The position numbers and the translations under genes were made by a program. Below, in pieces: positions 1 to 7,772 of a stretch of 64,000 nucleotides of DNA. The first letter of the stretch is position 1. Each line of letters starts with the position of its first letter. Source of the stretch: Winogradskya consettensis (GTDB taxonomy: Bacteria; Actinomycetota; Actinomycetes; Mycobacteriales; Micromonosporaceae); the NCBI RefSeq assembly GCF_018332715.1, contig NZ_BOQP01000071.1, positions 27,687 to 91,686 of the forward strand. The letters are read 5' to 3'. Under the pieces are notes generated by a model. That model was not told the origin of the DNA and did not search any database. It was given only the letters and a program-made list of their open reading frames with translations.

Positions 1-211
1 GGGCAAGCTGGGTGAGGAGGTCGCCCACCATGTCGGCCGGGATGAGACCGCGCTCGATCGCGGCGAGCTGGGCGAACTTCATCGCGATCCGCTCCCGGCC
101 CTCGATCAGGGCGGCCCGCGTCGAGTGGTAGCTGTCGTCGTGGTTCTTCTTCTCGTTCATCTCGGATGCCTTGCGCAGCAGCGCGGCAGCCTCGTACAGG
201 TAGTCGGTCAT
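1..211 (-). CDS. Small AICE-type hypothetical protein, C-terminus outside window
   Basis: This leftward reading frame starts with ATG at 211 and is still open at base 1, so at least 70 residues are visible and the end is missing. The protein is mostly helical and charged, beginning MTDYLYEAAALLRKASEM, with no motif I can name. The start overlaps the stop of the upstream gene by four bases (ATGA, 208-211), so it is the fourth gene of a tightly coupled operon with the genes at 208-579, 579-824 and 845-1018. Its neighbours are typical of integrative conjugative elements of actinomycetes, so a role in element maintenance is likely, but that is inference from context only. Confidence 0.6.
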   Translation of the reverse strand, partial: MTDYLYEAAALLRKASEMNEKKNHDDSYHSTRAALIEGRERIAMKFAQLAAIERGLIPADMVGDLLTQLA

Positions 212-579
212 GCGGCAACCTCCGGGGACGCGCAGGTCAAGCACTCGCCGAGCGAGCGCGGGATGAAGTAGGGCCGCACGTGGCGGCAGGTCGAGCAGGT
301 CCGGCGAGCGCGCATCGCCGCGGCCAGGGCCGTACGGACGGCCGGGGTCGCGGTGCGCTTCGGGCGGGCCAGGTCGAGCCGGTACAGGTACGCCACGCGT
401 GTACCGCCCACACCGGCCCACAGGATCTGCGCGGCAGGCTCGTGGCCACCCGGGCAGAGACCCTGTTTGCGCAGTTGACGACGGGTGGCGTAACCGTCCG
501 GGGCGCCTTCCCACCAGAAGGTGGGGATGCCGTGCCGAGTGCCCTCGGGATCCCAGAACGCGGCGCGTATCCGCGACAT
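208..579 (-). CDS. RRQRL-motif zinc-binding-like AICE protein
   Basis: This 123-residue protein starts with ATG at 579, which overlaps the upstream stop as TGATG, a sign of translational coupling. It carries the motif TRRQLRKQGLCPGG near residues 32-45, and a C-terminal pair of Cys motifs (CSTC around residue 95 and CLTC around residue 117) that could bind zinc. Proteins with an RRQ(R)L motif and a zinc-ribbon-like tail are common in Streptomyces and related integrative elements, where their function is not known. An in-frame extension upstream of 579 is possible, but it would overlap the neighbouring gene out of frame and lacks family features. Confidence 0.65.
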   Translation of the reverse strand: MSRIRAAFWDPEGTRHGIPTFWWEGAPDGYATRRQLRKQGLCPGGHEPAAQILWAGVGGTRVAYLYRLDLARPKRTATPAVRTALAAAMRARRTCSTCRHVRPYFIPRSLGECLTCASPEVAA

Positions 580-824
580 CAGGCCGCGGGCCGCAGCTCG
601 GAACCCGACAGGGTCGGACGGACGGCGGTGCGGGTGAGCCGGGCCTCGCTGCGGCGCTTGCGCCGCCAGTCCAGCTCGTCCGGGCGCCGGTCCGCGGCGT
701 ACAGGGCCTCGATCTCGGCGTCCAGCTCGGCGAGGTCGGACTCGATCCGGGGCCACTCGGCCTCGATCGCAGCCAGGTCACTCGGCGACGGGCCGCCGGT
801 CTCGGTCTCGAAGTCGATCGACAT
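579..824 (-). CDS. DUF6284-like small AICE protein
   Basis: An 81-residue acidic helical protein beginning MSIDFETETGGPSPSDLAAI and containing IEAEWPRIESDLAELDAEI. That pattern resembles the DUF6284 family found in actinomycete integrative elements. The ATG at 824 is preferred over upstream starts because an AAGGA ribosome site lies about ten bases before it and the family begins here. Its stop overlaps the next gene start (TGATG at 577-581). The function is unknown. The operon context (genes at 845-1018 and 208-579) suggests an accessory role in element transfer or maintenance. The family name is recalled from pattern, not from a search. Confidence 0.6.
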   Translation of the reverse strand: MSIDFETETGGPSPSDLAAIEAEWPRIESDLAELDAEIEALYAADRRPDELDWRRKRRSEARLTRTAVRPTLSGSELRPAA

Positions 825-844
825 GAGTCGGGAAGTCCTTCCGG

Positions 845-1018
845 TCAGGCGGCCCGCGGCAGCCGGCGACGCCCGGAGCGTCGCGCGGGCTCGGCCCGGC
901 AGGTCGCGCACTTGGTCTCGTCCGGCGTAAGCGGCGCCAGGGCCGTACAGGTCTTGCACGTGCGCCACACGGTGCTCTGACGTGCAGTGATGCTGACGAT
1001 CGAAAAAAGTGCGGCCAT
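845..1018 (-). CDS. Small zinc-ribbon-like protein, first gene of the leftward operon
   Basis: A 57-residue basic protein starting with ATG at 1018. A strong AGGAGG ribosome site lies about ten bases upstream, which fixes this start over an in-frame upstream one. It has two CxxC knuckles, CKTC near residues 20-23 and CATC near residues 36-39, followed by an arginine-rich tail, so it probably binds zinc and perhaps nucleic acid. It is the first gene of a four-gene leftward operon, transcribed away from the GntR-type repressor gene. I do not recognise the family beyond general similarity to small element-encoded zinc ribbon proteins. Confidence 0.55.
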   Translation of the reverse strand: MAALFSIVSITARQSTVWRTCKTCTALAPLTPDETKCATCRAEPARRSGRRRLPRAA

Positions 1019-1440
1019 GGTGATTACGCCTCCTAGCTCGATCGGAAAACTAGGGAATGGGTGCGAAGGACGCCCGGTGGACCGGCGCACCGCTACGGCG
1101 GCCGGCCCACTCGGAACGCGTCAAACTCGGCCTTCGGGCAGGCCGTTCGAGTCGAGCTAGGTCTACTTGTCCGCCGTCACGCGCTCACGCCGTCGCTCAC
1201 CATCCGCAGTGCGTCGCGGGGATGTACGCCGGTCGCCTCATCGCATGTCCACCGCCGATGCCGACGGATACGGGACAGCCAGTGCTTTTCTGGCCGCTGA
1301 GCGGGGCCTAGACCTGTCGCTTACTGCTGGCGTCTTCTTAGCCGTTCCCCGCTTCCCAGCGGGAGTCAGGACGCCTGACCGGTTTGCGGTACACGGTTCG
1401 GTCTACACCGTCTCTATAGATTTAGTTAGCTGGTTTGAGG

Positions 1441-1454
1441 GTTTGCCCGCAAAC
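1441..1454. promoter_or_regulatory. Operator-like palindrome, copy 1
   Basis: The sequence GTTTGCCCGCAAAC is a perfect inverted repeat of GTTTG/CAAAC around a four-base centre. A GGTTTGAGG half-site lies directly to its left. The same palindrome recurs 58 bases downstream, upstream of the same GntR-type gene. The likely ligand is that repressor itself, by inference from position and the usual autoregulation of GntR proteins. Confidence 0.6.
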
Positions 1455-1498
1455 TTTGCTTGACTGAACGTAAGGCATAGTCGTCAGTCGGCGCAAGG

Positions 1499-1512
1499 GT
1501 TTGCCCACAAAC
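1499..1512. promoter_or_regulatory. Operator-like palindrome, copy 2
   Basis: GTTTGCCCACAAAC differs from copy 1 at one central base and ends 25 bases before the ATG of the GntR-type gene. A further CAAAC half-site follows at 1516-1520. The two palindromes sit in the same orientation with matching flanks (GGGTTTGCCCRCAAACYTT), which is strong evidence for a designed binding site and not chance. Confidence 0.6.
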
Positions 1513-1537
1513 CTTCAAACCGCGCTACCGTTAGCGC

Positions 1538-2350
1538 ATGGAACCGCAGCCCACGGGGGTCGCCCCGCCGATCCAACTTCGCATTGCCGATGACCTACGC
1601 ATGAAGATCGAGCGGGGCGACCTTGCAGCTGGAGACCCCCTACCAACGCTGCAAGAGATCTGCGACGAGTACGACTGCTCCATCAACTCGGCGCGCGCGG
1701 CTATCGGCCTTCTGAAGCAACAGGGCCTGATCACCGGCGGGAGAGGCAAGGCGGCGCGCGTACGGACGCCGGCCCAACGGGTTTGCCGCTCGTCTGAGCG
1801 TCACCAGGAAGAGAAAGATCTTGTGCTTAAGCCGCAGTCAGTCAGAGCGTCGACCGGCGTTGCGGAGACCGACATGGGTAGCAAGATCAAAGATCTCTCG
1901 TTCTCCACCCGATATGAACAGATCGAACCCTCGCCGCGCCTCGCCGCGGACCTCGGCATCGCCGAGGACATTAACGTGTTGCGCCGCACCTATGAGATGC
2001 GCGACCGCAAGGACGGGCGCCGGCTCTCTTGGAGCGTTTCGTATATTCCCCTGCCGCTGATCGAATCGAACGCACGCCTACTCGACTCCGCTAATGAACC
2101 GTGGCCCGGTGGCACCCAGCACCAGCTTCACACGGTCGGCATCGAGGTCATGCGGATTGTCGATCAGGTTTCGGCCTCCATGCCCACCACCGCAGCAGCC
2201 CACGAGTGGCGCCTTGACGACGGCGTGCCGATGCTGCACGTCCGACGCATTTCGTACGACGCTGACAACCGGATCGTTGAGCTGTCCGATGCAGACTTCC
2301 CCGCCGACCGCACCGAACTCAGCTTCACCACGCCACTCCAAAAGTGGTGA
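1538..2350 (+). CDS. GntR-family transcriptional regulator (HutC/KorSA type)
   Basis: A 270-residue regulator. Residues about 8-75 form a GntR winged helix (IQLRIADDLRMKIERGDLAA, then a PLPTLQEICDEYDCS recognition segment and KQQGLITGGRGK wing). Residues about 115-265 look like a UTRA ligand-binding domain, with RRTYEMRD and a late LHVRRISYD strand. It probably represses the leftward element genes and itself through the two GTTTGCCCRCAAAC sites upstream. In actinomycete integrative elements the KorSA repressor belongs to this family and controls excision and transfer. That assignment is by family and location; the effector is unknown. Confidence 0.85.
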   Translation: MEPQPTGVAPPIQLRIADDLRMKIERGDLAAGDPLPTLQEICDEYDCSINSARAAIGLLKQQGLITGGRGKAARVRTPAQRVCRSSERHQEEKDLVLKPQSVRASTGVAETDMGSKIKDLSFSTRYEQIEPSPRLAADLGIAEDINVLRRTYEMRDRKDGRRLSWSVSYIPLPLIESNARLLDSANEPWPGGTQHQLHTVGIEVMRIVDQVSASMPTTAAAHEWRLDDGVPMLHVRRISYDADNRIVELSDADFPADRTELSFTTPLQKW

Positions 2351-2388
2351 CCCCTGCCTACAACACCTGAACTGGAGAACGTGACTAG

Positions 2389-3213
2389 ATGCCGACCGTT
2401 TCTATCATCACGGCCGCATACGCCCCGAGCGCCGAGTTCCTGCCGGAGACCATCGCCAGCGTGGCAGCGCAGAAAATGCCCGCCGGATGGGATATTGAAT
2501 GGGTCGTACAGGAGGATGGCGCCGAACCGTTCCTGGCGGAAATGTTTGCCGGTGTGTCAAACGTCAGCTACGCAGCCAACGGCCGGCAACTCGGGATCGC
2601 AGGTACTCGAAATCTAGCGCTTGAGCGCGCGTCCGGTGGTCTACTGCGCGTCCTTGATTCCGATGATCTGCTCTTGCCAAACGCTCTCGAATCGCTGATC
2701 CCGCACTTCCTCGGTGGGTCGACGCAATGGGCGGTGGGCCAGGCCGACGACCTCATGACTGATGGAAGTCGCGTATCATGGGATCCCTTAATCCCTACAG
2801 GTCCCGTACCGGCCGGCGCGGTCAACAACTACGCAATTGAGCATGGAGGCAACTGGCCGATCCATTGTGCCGGACTCATGCTCCGAACCGACATGGTGCG
2901 CGCATTAGGCGGCTGGGCGGGCACCCCGAACGACGAAGACATCATCTTGTTTTCGGCGTTGTCGGAGATCTGCGACGGATACAACGATCCATCGGTGACG
3001 TGGCTCTACCGGCAGCACGCAGGCCAGGTAACGCGTACCGCCAGCTGGCGCGCACAGAGCGCGGTCGGCCGTCACATAGCGTTGCAGCGCGTAAACGCCG
3101 TTCGGACGTTGGGGCTTATCTCCACAGGTACGCCACCTGTCGACGTTGCTGGTGGCGAACGACTGCGTGTCGATCAGCCCGTCAAGGACCACGACTCGAC
3201 CGAGTATCTGTGA
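2389..3213 (+). CDS. Glycosyltransferase family 2 protein
   Basis: A 274-residue GT-A fold glycosyltransferase. It begins MPTVSIITAAYAP, has QEDG at residues 41-44, and the metal-binding DSD at residues 90-92 within VLDSDDLLLP. The segment GNWPIHCAGLMLRTDMVRALGGW and the late WLYRQH motif match a family 2 subgroup often carried beside GntR regulators on actinomycete mobile elements. A GGAGA site lies about ten bases before the ATG. There is no signal peptide or membrane segment, so it is cytosolic. The acceptor is unknown. It lies 38 bases behind the regulator gene and may be cotranscribed. Confidence 0.85.
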   Translation: MPTVSIITAAYAPSAEFLPETIASVAAQKMPAGWDIEWVVQEDGAEPFLAEMFAGVSNVSYAANGRQLGIAGTRNLALERASGGLLRVLDSDDLLLPNALESLIPHFLGGSTQWAVGQADDLMTDGSRVSWDPLIPTGPVPAGAVNNYAIEHGGNWPIHCAGLMLRTDMVRALGGWAGTPNDEDIILFSALSEICDGYNDPSVTWLYRQHAGQVTRTASWRAQSAVGRHIALQRVNAVRTLGLISTGTPPVDVAGGERLRVDQPVKDHDSTEYL

Positions 3214-3338
3214 AATCGCCAATCACTAGCGCGCGCATCTTCGCTCTGCCCGCCGTGCCGATATTTTATGTGAACACACGCATCACTCGAAGGGTGTATC
3301 CGTTGGTTCAGTACCCTAGGTAGCACCATAATGATCGG

Positions 3339-4631
3339 GTGACCATCCAGCAAAACCTTCCACGATGGACAACCTCAGTAGATAGATCGTCCATTATCTA
3401 CCCGTCCAAGTGGCCAGTCTGGGTAGATGAGCACTCAGACGGAGTCGACTGGCACTGCCCCCAATGCAATGCGCTAATCGGGGAAAAATGTCATCCTAGA
3501 CGCATCCTGGATATCCTTACATGTTGCCCTCGATGTAATATTTTACTCGCTTTCCCTTCTCGCCTGCCCGGGGAATGCTATACCCAGGGAGCAATTTCCC
3601 TCCCTGGGAGAGGGTGCCACCTTGACGAGAGCATGTATTTCTCTGGCAAAGGTATGAGTATCGTCGCACAGTCAACTGTTGATGCATACGATCGGGAGTG
3701 CGGAAGGGGTCAGACGGATTCGCAACAAGAGCTCATTCTAGACAGTAAATACCTGCTTGATAAGGTGAAGGTTCTAGAGAATATCTTCGGCACTGACCTG
3801 CCCAGCATCCTGGACAGGCACCGAAAGGCCACCTCTACTAGAACACCACCCAAAGATCCACATCGCCTTGTTGAGCTACTGGTATATGTTAGAGAACTGT
3901 CAGATTGTTTGAGTGCAACTGACGACTTAGTCAACGTTGACCTTGATCTCAACCGATTGTCAGAATTTTTACTGGCTTCATCAATGTTTCACAGGTGGCG
4001 GCATCATCCGGCCATCTCAGACTTGACCCGAAAAATTGCTAAAGGTACGGAGGTTCGCCACTCGGTCATGTTGCTTGGATTAGCTAGCTACATAGTGGAT
4101 GAAGTGCTACCTGTAGAACTAAAAGAGGCCACGGCTCTCGGCCGCTCTGCCGACCTTGTGACCAGGCCTGTACTGCACGAAGAACTCCTTATAGAACTAA
4201 AAACCCCTACGGCACTGCAATCACCAAGAGTTCAAAGTCTGAGTAGCGGAGAGGCCCAGAAGATTCTTAAAAAGGTCTTAGGGGCAGCGACATCCGGTAG
4301 CCGCAAGCAACTTGACGCCGCTAACTCTGGAATGGTGGCAGTGGGCGCATTCGGTATCACCGACAAAGATTTTGCCGTTCTGAACCAAGCTGCTCGCGAT
4401 CTACTCCGAGAACTTGGTTCCAAAAAAGAATCCAGGAAGCCGTACCTAGCTGGCTTTTTGACGGTAAATGCGAAAGCGCATGTTGAGTTTAATGAGACTA
4501 AGCCATCCACACTTCGGTTTGCCTCGGCGCTTGAGGTAAATATGATTCCCTACCCCGGCTACAAAGGGGCGTTGAATGTGCGACCCGGGATCCGGACAGG
4601 GGGCGGAATCCTGAGCCCACCTGGGCGGTGA
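3339..4631 (+). CDS. Orphan protein with N-terminal zinc knuckles and possible nuclease-like core
   Basis: A 430-residue protein of unknown function starting with GTG at 3339; the ribosome site is weak, so the start is uncertain. It has a Cys cluster at residues 40, 43, 51, 62, 63 and 66 (CPQCNALIGEKC, then CCPRC), a plausible zinc ribbon. Around residues 283-290 the stretch LLIELKTP, with an Asp some 15 residues earlier, could be a degenerate PD-(D/E)xK nuclease motif, but this is weak. Base composition is clearly more AT-rich than the neighbours, with rare codons such as TTA and AGA, which suggests recent transfer. It is the last gene before the attachment site at 4.6-4.8 kb, a common position for cargo genes. 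Confidence 0.6.
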   Translation: MTIQQNLPRWTTSVDRSSIIYPSKWPVWVDEHSDGVDWHCPQCNALIGEKCHPRRILDILTCCPRCNILLAFPSRLPGECYTQGAISLPGRGCHLDESMYFSGKGMSIVAQSTVDAYDRECGRGQTDSQQELILDSKYLLDKVKVLENIFGTDLPSILDRHRKATSTRTPPKDPHRLVELLVYVRELSDCLSATDDLVNVDLDLNRLSEFLLASSMFHRWRHHPAISDLTRKIAKGTEVRHSVMLLGLASYIVDEVLPVELKEATALGRSADLVTRPVLHEELLIELKTPTALQSPRVQSLSSGEAQKILKKVLGAATSGSRKQLDAANSGMVAVGAFGITDKDFAVLNQAARDLLRELGSKKESRKPYLAGFLTVNAKAHVEFNETKPSTLRFASALEVNMIPYPGYKGALNVRPGIRTGGGILSPPGR

Positions 4632-4643
4632 CGGCACGTCAGT

Positions 4644-4663
4644 TGCTCACCGGCTGCTCACAC
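4644..4663. repeat. Arm-type integrase repeat, copy 1
   Basis: The 20-mer TGCTCACCGGCTGCTCACAC contains two direct copies of TGCTCAC. It recurs with one change at 13,925-13,944. In both places a tRNA 3' fragment begins at almost the same distance to the right (139 and 138 bases, measured from the base before the 20-mer). This is the layout of arm-type sites beside the core site of a tyrosine integrase. Confidence 0.6.
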
Positions 4664-4781
4664 GGCCGCCGACATCTGACGAATCCGAGTGACAACGAAC
4701 GATAGATCAAGGTGGTGTCGAGACACGTCAACGCTGCTAGTGGTGAACCCGACGCGAGTCCTCAACAGGATCGCTAGCACA

Positions 4782-4830
4782 CTGAAAATCCGTCGGGGAA
4801 CCTTCAGAGGTTCGAATCCTCTACCGCCAC
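4782..4830 (+). other. Attachment-site core: tRNA-Tyr-like 3' fragment
   Basis: The stretch has a 3' tRNA half only: an anticodon-loop-like CTGAAAATCCGTC, a long variable arm (CGGGGAACCTTC), a perfect T-arm (AGAGG, TTCGAAT, CCTCT) and an acceptor strand ACCGCCAC. The long variable arm and the CTGxAAATCC loop fit actinobacterial tRNA-Tyr best. No matching 5' half is found upstream, so it is not a functional tRNA. A 3' fragment of this kind, with its own terminator following, is what an element leaves when it inserts into a tRNA gene. The loop reads GAA where tRNA-Tyr has GTA. Confidence 0.55.
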
Positions 4831-4840
4831 GGGATACACG

Positions 4841-4881
4841 AACAGGCCCCCGAACAGCAGAGACGCCGGTCGGGGCCTGTT
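4841..4881 (+). terminator. Rho-independent terminator behind the tRNA fragment
   Basis: Perfect 10-bp stem AACAGGCCCC/GGGGCCTGTT with a 21-base loop, followed by TTGG. It lies ten bases after the tRNA-like fragment, the usual position of a tRNA gene terminator, so this part is probably original host DNA downstream of the tRNA. Confidence 0.75.
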
Positions 4882-4961
4882 TGGTGGTCTCACTCGATGC
4901 CGCTTGATTTCACCCGCTGTCACCCATACGGAGCCGTACCCGCCGGCGGTTATTCGCTGAC

Positions 4962-6116
4962 TCAGCCGCGCCAGAGTTCACTCTCGGCGCACGTCTTGTG
5001 GCAGGGGCGCATCTGGTCGTCCCGTACCTGTGTCACCTTCTTGCAGATCCGGCAAGGCAACGCCTGTTTCGCCCAGTGCGCGGCACCGCTCCAGTCCAGG
5101 AAGCCGATCGTGGGCGGCGCCATCGGCTCTGCCAGCTTGACCGAGACCGGTTCCCGGTCGGCGTCAGGCGAGGCGGGGGGCCGATGGCCGCTGTCCTGCC
5201 CGTACCGGCACGACTGGTCGCGGAGCCGCGGGCGGCTGTCGACGCGGGTAATGATCCCGCCCAGTGGCGAATCGTCCGCGCCCGTCGTAGTCGAGTCCAC
5301 CTTCTCCAGGTCGGATGCCGGCACCCAGAACCACACCGACCGGGTCGCCGTCCGCTGAACGTTCACCGCGACCAACTCGCGGGCCGCGGCCTTGATCACC
5401 AGGTCATCGAAACGTTCCAGGGCGCGCGCGTCCGACCAGGATGCGTGCCAGCCCGAGCAGGGCCGACCCGCCTTCTTGTCAGGGCACACCGTGCCCATTC
5501 GCGAGCATTCCTCAATCACCAGGCCTCGGACGCCACCCCGTACTGGCAGCTCAGTGTCGGACAGGTACTCATGCCACATCTTCCGGTCGATCCGAGCCCA
5601 CGGCGCCTGGTCGATCACCTTCGACGTACGGCTGTTCGTCATCCACGCGGGGGTGATCCCGTCATCGGTAGCCAGCTTCGACCGCCGCCGCACCGTCGCC
5701 GCGGTGATGGGCGAGAGCTGCGGCTCGAACCCGATCTGGACACCGTCGCCGCGGACCAGCACGTCGGTACGGCGGCGCCGGTTCTTTGAGCTGTCCTCAA
5801 TCACTGCGTCGAAACCGCCTGCCTCCGCGGCCTTGGCGATCCGCTCCTTGAGCGCCTTGTGCTCGTCGCTCTCGCCCGAAGTGGCGTGCTCAGCGCCGCT
5901 GATGTGCCGGGCCTCGCGCGTACCGTCCTCATTCTGCCGCAGGTACAGCCACGGCGGGGCGTCTGCCGGGTGCTGCGGATCGATGCACTGGAGGGTGCCC
6001 GACTTGCACTTCCCGTGCAGTTGCTCCCACAGCCCGGGCAGTTCCGGAACGCCAAGATCCTCCCGGGACAGGTCCAGCACGGTGCCGAATTCCACCAGGA
6101 GCACGCTCGTACGCAT
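4962..6116 (-). CDS. CoiA-like nuclease-domain protein with C-terminal Cys motifs
   Basis: A 384-residue protein; ATG at 6116 is chosen because upstream codons have no family features. Residues about 80-150 resemble the CoiA/PD-(D/E)xK region: DEHKALKERI, then RRRRTDVLV with Asp118, then IGFEPQLSPIT with Glu131 and Gln133, which would form a D...ExQ catalytic triad. The C-terminus holds CRICKKV and CHKTC Cys pairs that could bind zinc. CoiA was named for competence, but similar proteins are frequent on actinomycete genomic islands, where they may act on foreign DNA. It is transcribed leftward towards the attachment site, 230 bases downstream of the restriction-like gene at 6347-7450. Confidence 0.65.
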   Translation of the reverse strand: MRTSVLLVEFGTVLDLSREDLGVPELPGLWEQLHGKCKSGTLQCIDPQHPADAPPWLYLRQNEDGTREARHISGAEHATSGESDEHKALKERIAKAAEAGGFDAVIEDSSKNRRRRTDVLVRGDGVQIGFEPQLSPITAATVRRRSKLATDDGITPAWMTNSRTSKVIDQAPWARIDRKMWHEYLSDTELPVRGGVRGLVIEECSRMGTVCPDKKAGRPCSGWHASWSDARALERFDDLVIKAAARELVAVNVQRTATRSVWFWVPASDLEKVDSTTTGADDSPLGGIITRVDSRPRLRDQSCRYGQDSGHRPPASPDADREPVSVKLAEPMAPPTIGFLDWSGAAHWAKQALPCRICKKVTQVRDDQMRPCHKTCAESELWRG

Positions 6117-6346
6117 CCGATCACGATACGTGTCGGGTACGACAAGAAGGGCCTGTCGACGGACCGCCGGATGTCCAGACGGGCGCGTAAACCGGTCGAC
6201 AGCGCGAGGGAGTGTCAGCCTGGCGCCGACAGCGCGGCGTACCGGATGCGTACCGAAACGCTGGTCGGTTGGAGGGTCGGCGAGACGTTTTCCCAATCCA
6301 ACGCCCCCAAAAGGCGGCACATATCTTGGCCCTCCGGAGGCGATGA

Positions 6347-7450
6347 CTAAGCCCCACTCCGAGGACTGCGTGCCACCGCCGATGCGTCCAGCACTGAGGA
6401 CCAACTCGATTCATCGTCGGCTGCGAGTAGGTGCACGCCAACGCTGCGGCAGATATCCAGCCAGATGGGGTCAGCAATGCGGCTGACTAGAAGGATGGCT
6501 TCCGTCAATCCCCGGGTGGAACGTAGCCGATGACGGTACTCAAGTACCTGACCAAGGCCGAGCCTGAGCTGGGCGGTGTCGTTGCGCTCGACGCAGCTCT
6601 TGACTTCGGCAATCATCTGCGTACCTGTCGGGCCCCACCAGGCCACATCGACAGGTGGCTCCACCAGCTCACCCGCGGGAATGCCTCGGCGGTCCAGGTA
6701 GGCGATGAGCTGCCGACAGATACGATCATGTTCGCGAACGGCTGCCTCCTTTGCTTGAGGGCTTGTCGCCTGCGTGTCGGGATAGGTGCCTTCTGCAGGT
6801 TTGCCGCGGTACCGACGGTCGAAGCCGAGATTCGACGGAACTACGGCGTCGCCGAGCGAGGCGCCGGCGCGCAGTCCTTGCGCGATGCTCGCAGCTTCCC
6901 TCCGCATCTCGCCTGGTCTGGTCTGGTAGTCGTCGAAGACAGTGCGATCGAGCCGGTTGCCATTGCTGCTGTGGTTGACGATGTTCCAGGTTTTCCGCGC
7001 GACGCCAGCTGGGTTGCGGAAGTCTGGGTGCCGGCGTCCGGCGTGGATAGTTGGGCTTTGCAGGAGCTGGGACAAGGCCTTGACGTCCGGGTGGGATGCC
7101 TCGAGCTGGCGCCACCCGTTGTCAGCTACTAGTTCACCGGCGAGGATGATCTCCTCTCGCGTCCAGTCAGGGTTAGCGAGTGACAGCACCTCGAAGCCGA
7201 GTATTTCGAGCCGCCGGGCAACAGGCTGCTCGCCGCCTTTGAAGTCGGCCGAGGTAAGCCGTGTACCGACGCTGAGACCGTGGGCGTATCCCATGATCGC
7301 TTTAGAGTCGTACAAGCGCTGCTCGTAGTCGATGAACCAGGTGCGAGCAGGCCCGAACCCGTACGTCTTCAGGAAGGGTCGGCGGCCGAGCCGGTCGACC
7401 TCTGCGAGGGCATCCAGAACGCTGCGACGAGTGACGGCGGCGAGGTCCAT
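6347..7450 (-). CDS. ScoMcrA-head / PD-(D/E)xK restriction-like protein
   Basis: A 367-residue protein starting with ATG at 7450. Residues about 12-90 match the N-terminal head domain known from the type IV enzyme ScoMcrA: DALAEVDRLG, FLKTYGFGPAR, YDSKAIMGYAHG and a closing RRLEILGFEV. Residues 144-160 contain the FRNPAGVARKTWNI block seen in related proteins. The C-terminal part has a clean PD-(D/E)xK core: Asp268 in PVDVAWWG, Glu282 and Lys284 in IAEVKS, and the trailing QLRLGLGQVLEYR helix. I infer a nuclease that senses modified or foreign DNA. No SRA or HNH domain is visible, so it is not a full ScoMcrA. It lies in an island with other nuclease-like genes. Confidence 0.75.
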   Translation of the reverse strand: MDLAAVTRRSVLDALAEVDRLGRRPFLKTYGFGPARTWFIDYEQRLYDSKAIMGYAHGLSVGTRLTSADFKGGEQPVARRLEILGFEVLSLANPDWTREEIILAGELVADNGWRQLEASHPDVKALSQLLQSPTIHAGRRHPDFRNPAGVARKTWNIVNHSSNGNRLDRTVFDDYQTRPGEMRREAASIAQGLRAGASLGDAVVPSNLGFDRRYRGKPAEGTYPDTQATSPQAKEAAVREHDRICRQLIAYLDRRGIPAGELVEPPVDVAWWGPTGTQMIAEVKSCVERNDTAQLRLGLGQVLEYRHRLRSTRGLTEAILLVSRIADPIWLDICRSVGVHLLAADDESSWSSVLDASAVARSPRSGA

Positions 7451-7524
7451 GGCAGGACGATACGACGCTGGTGCGACAGAACTATGGCCCGCACCATGGC
7501 GGTGCGGGCCACCGCTCGTAGTAG

Positions 7525-7655
7525 AAGCTGGTCACTCAGAACCGCCCTGAGCTGTGTTGGCGCTAGACGGTGAGCACTGGACGACACCTTACGGCAAGCA
7601 CACTCGCGGCCTGACCGTCGCCGCCTTCCTGCATCGCATACTAGCCAGGCGTTGA
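7525..7655 (+). pseudogene. Remnant of a small holin-like gene, copy 1
   Basis: Two short pieces in different frames: KLVTQNRPELCW from 7525 and, after a frame change, GLTVAAFLHRILARR ending in TGA at 7653-7655. The second piece is closely similar to GLAVATFLHQVLAKN at the end of the remnant at 11,525-11,705, and the first to KPVTQTALALASSW at 10,283. Together they suggest a decayed small membrane protein gene present in several copies. The holin-like label is a guess from size and hydrophobicity. Confidence 0.35.
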
Positions 7656-7658
7656 TCT

Positions 7659-7699
7659 CATTGGGGCCCGGGCCGAGAACCTCGCGTCGGGCCCCAATG
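7659..7699 (-). terminator. Hairpin terminator downstream of the 7773-8741 gene
   Basis: A perfect 12-bp stem, CATTGGGGCCCG/CGGGCCCCAATG, with a 17-base loop, lies 74 bases beyond the stop of the leftward gene ending at 7773. There is no T-run, as usual for high-GC actinomycetes. Confidence 0.6.
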
Positions 7700-7772
7700 G
7701 GACAGGGCCGCGAGGTTGTATGGCGCGGCCCCCGCTGCTCGCTGACGGCTCATGTGCTTTCGCGCGACGTAG

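Larger units (their letters stand above)
1019..1537. promoter_or_regulatory. Divergent intergenic control region
   Basis: About 520 bases separate the leftward element operon from the rightward GntR-type regulator. Short open frames cross it, but none has a ribosome site or recognisable composition, so I call no gene. The right third holds two operator-like palindromes described separately. Its position between divergent operons suggests that it holds the promoters of both, as expected for a KorSA-like switch of an integrative element. Confidence 0.5.

Noticed and set aside
1057..1463. Overlapping plus-strand frames of 79-98 codons
   Set aside because: No ribosome site, no family features, and they lie in the divergent control region.
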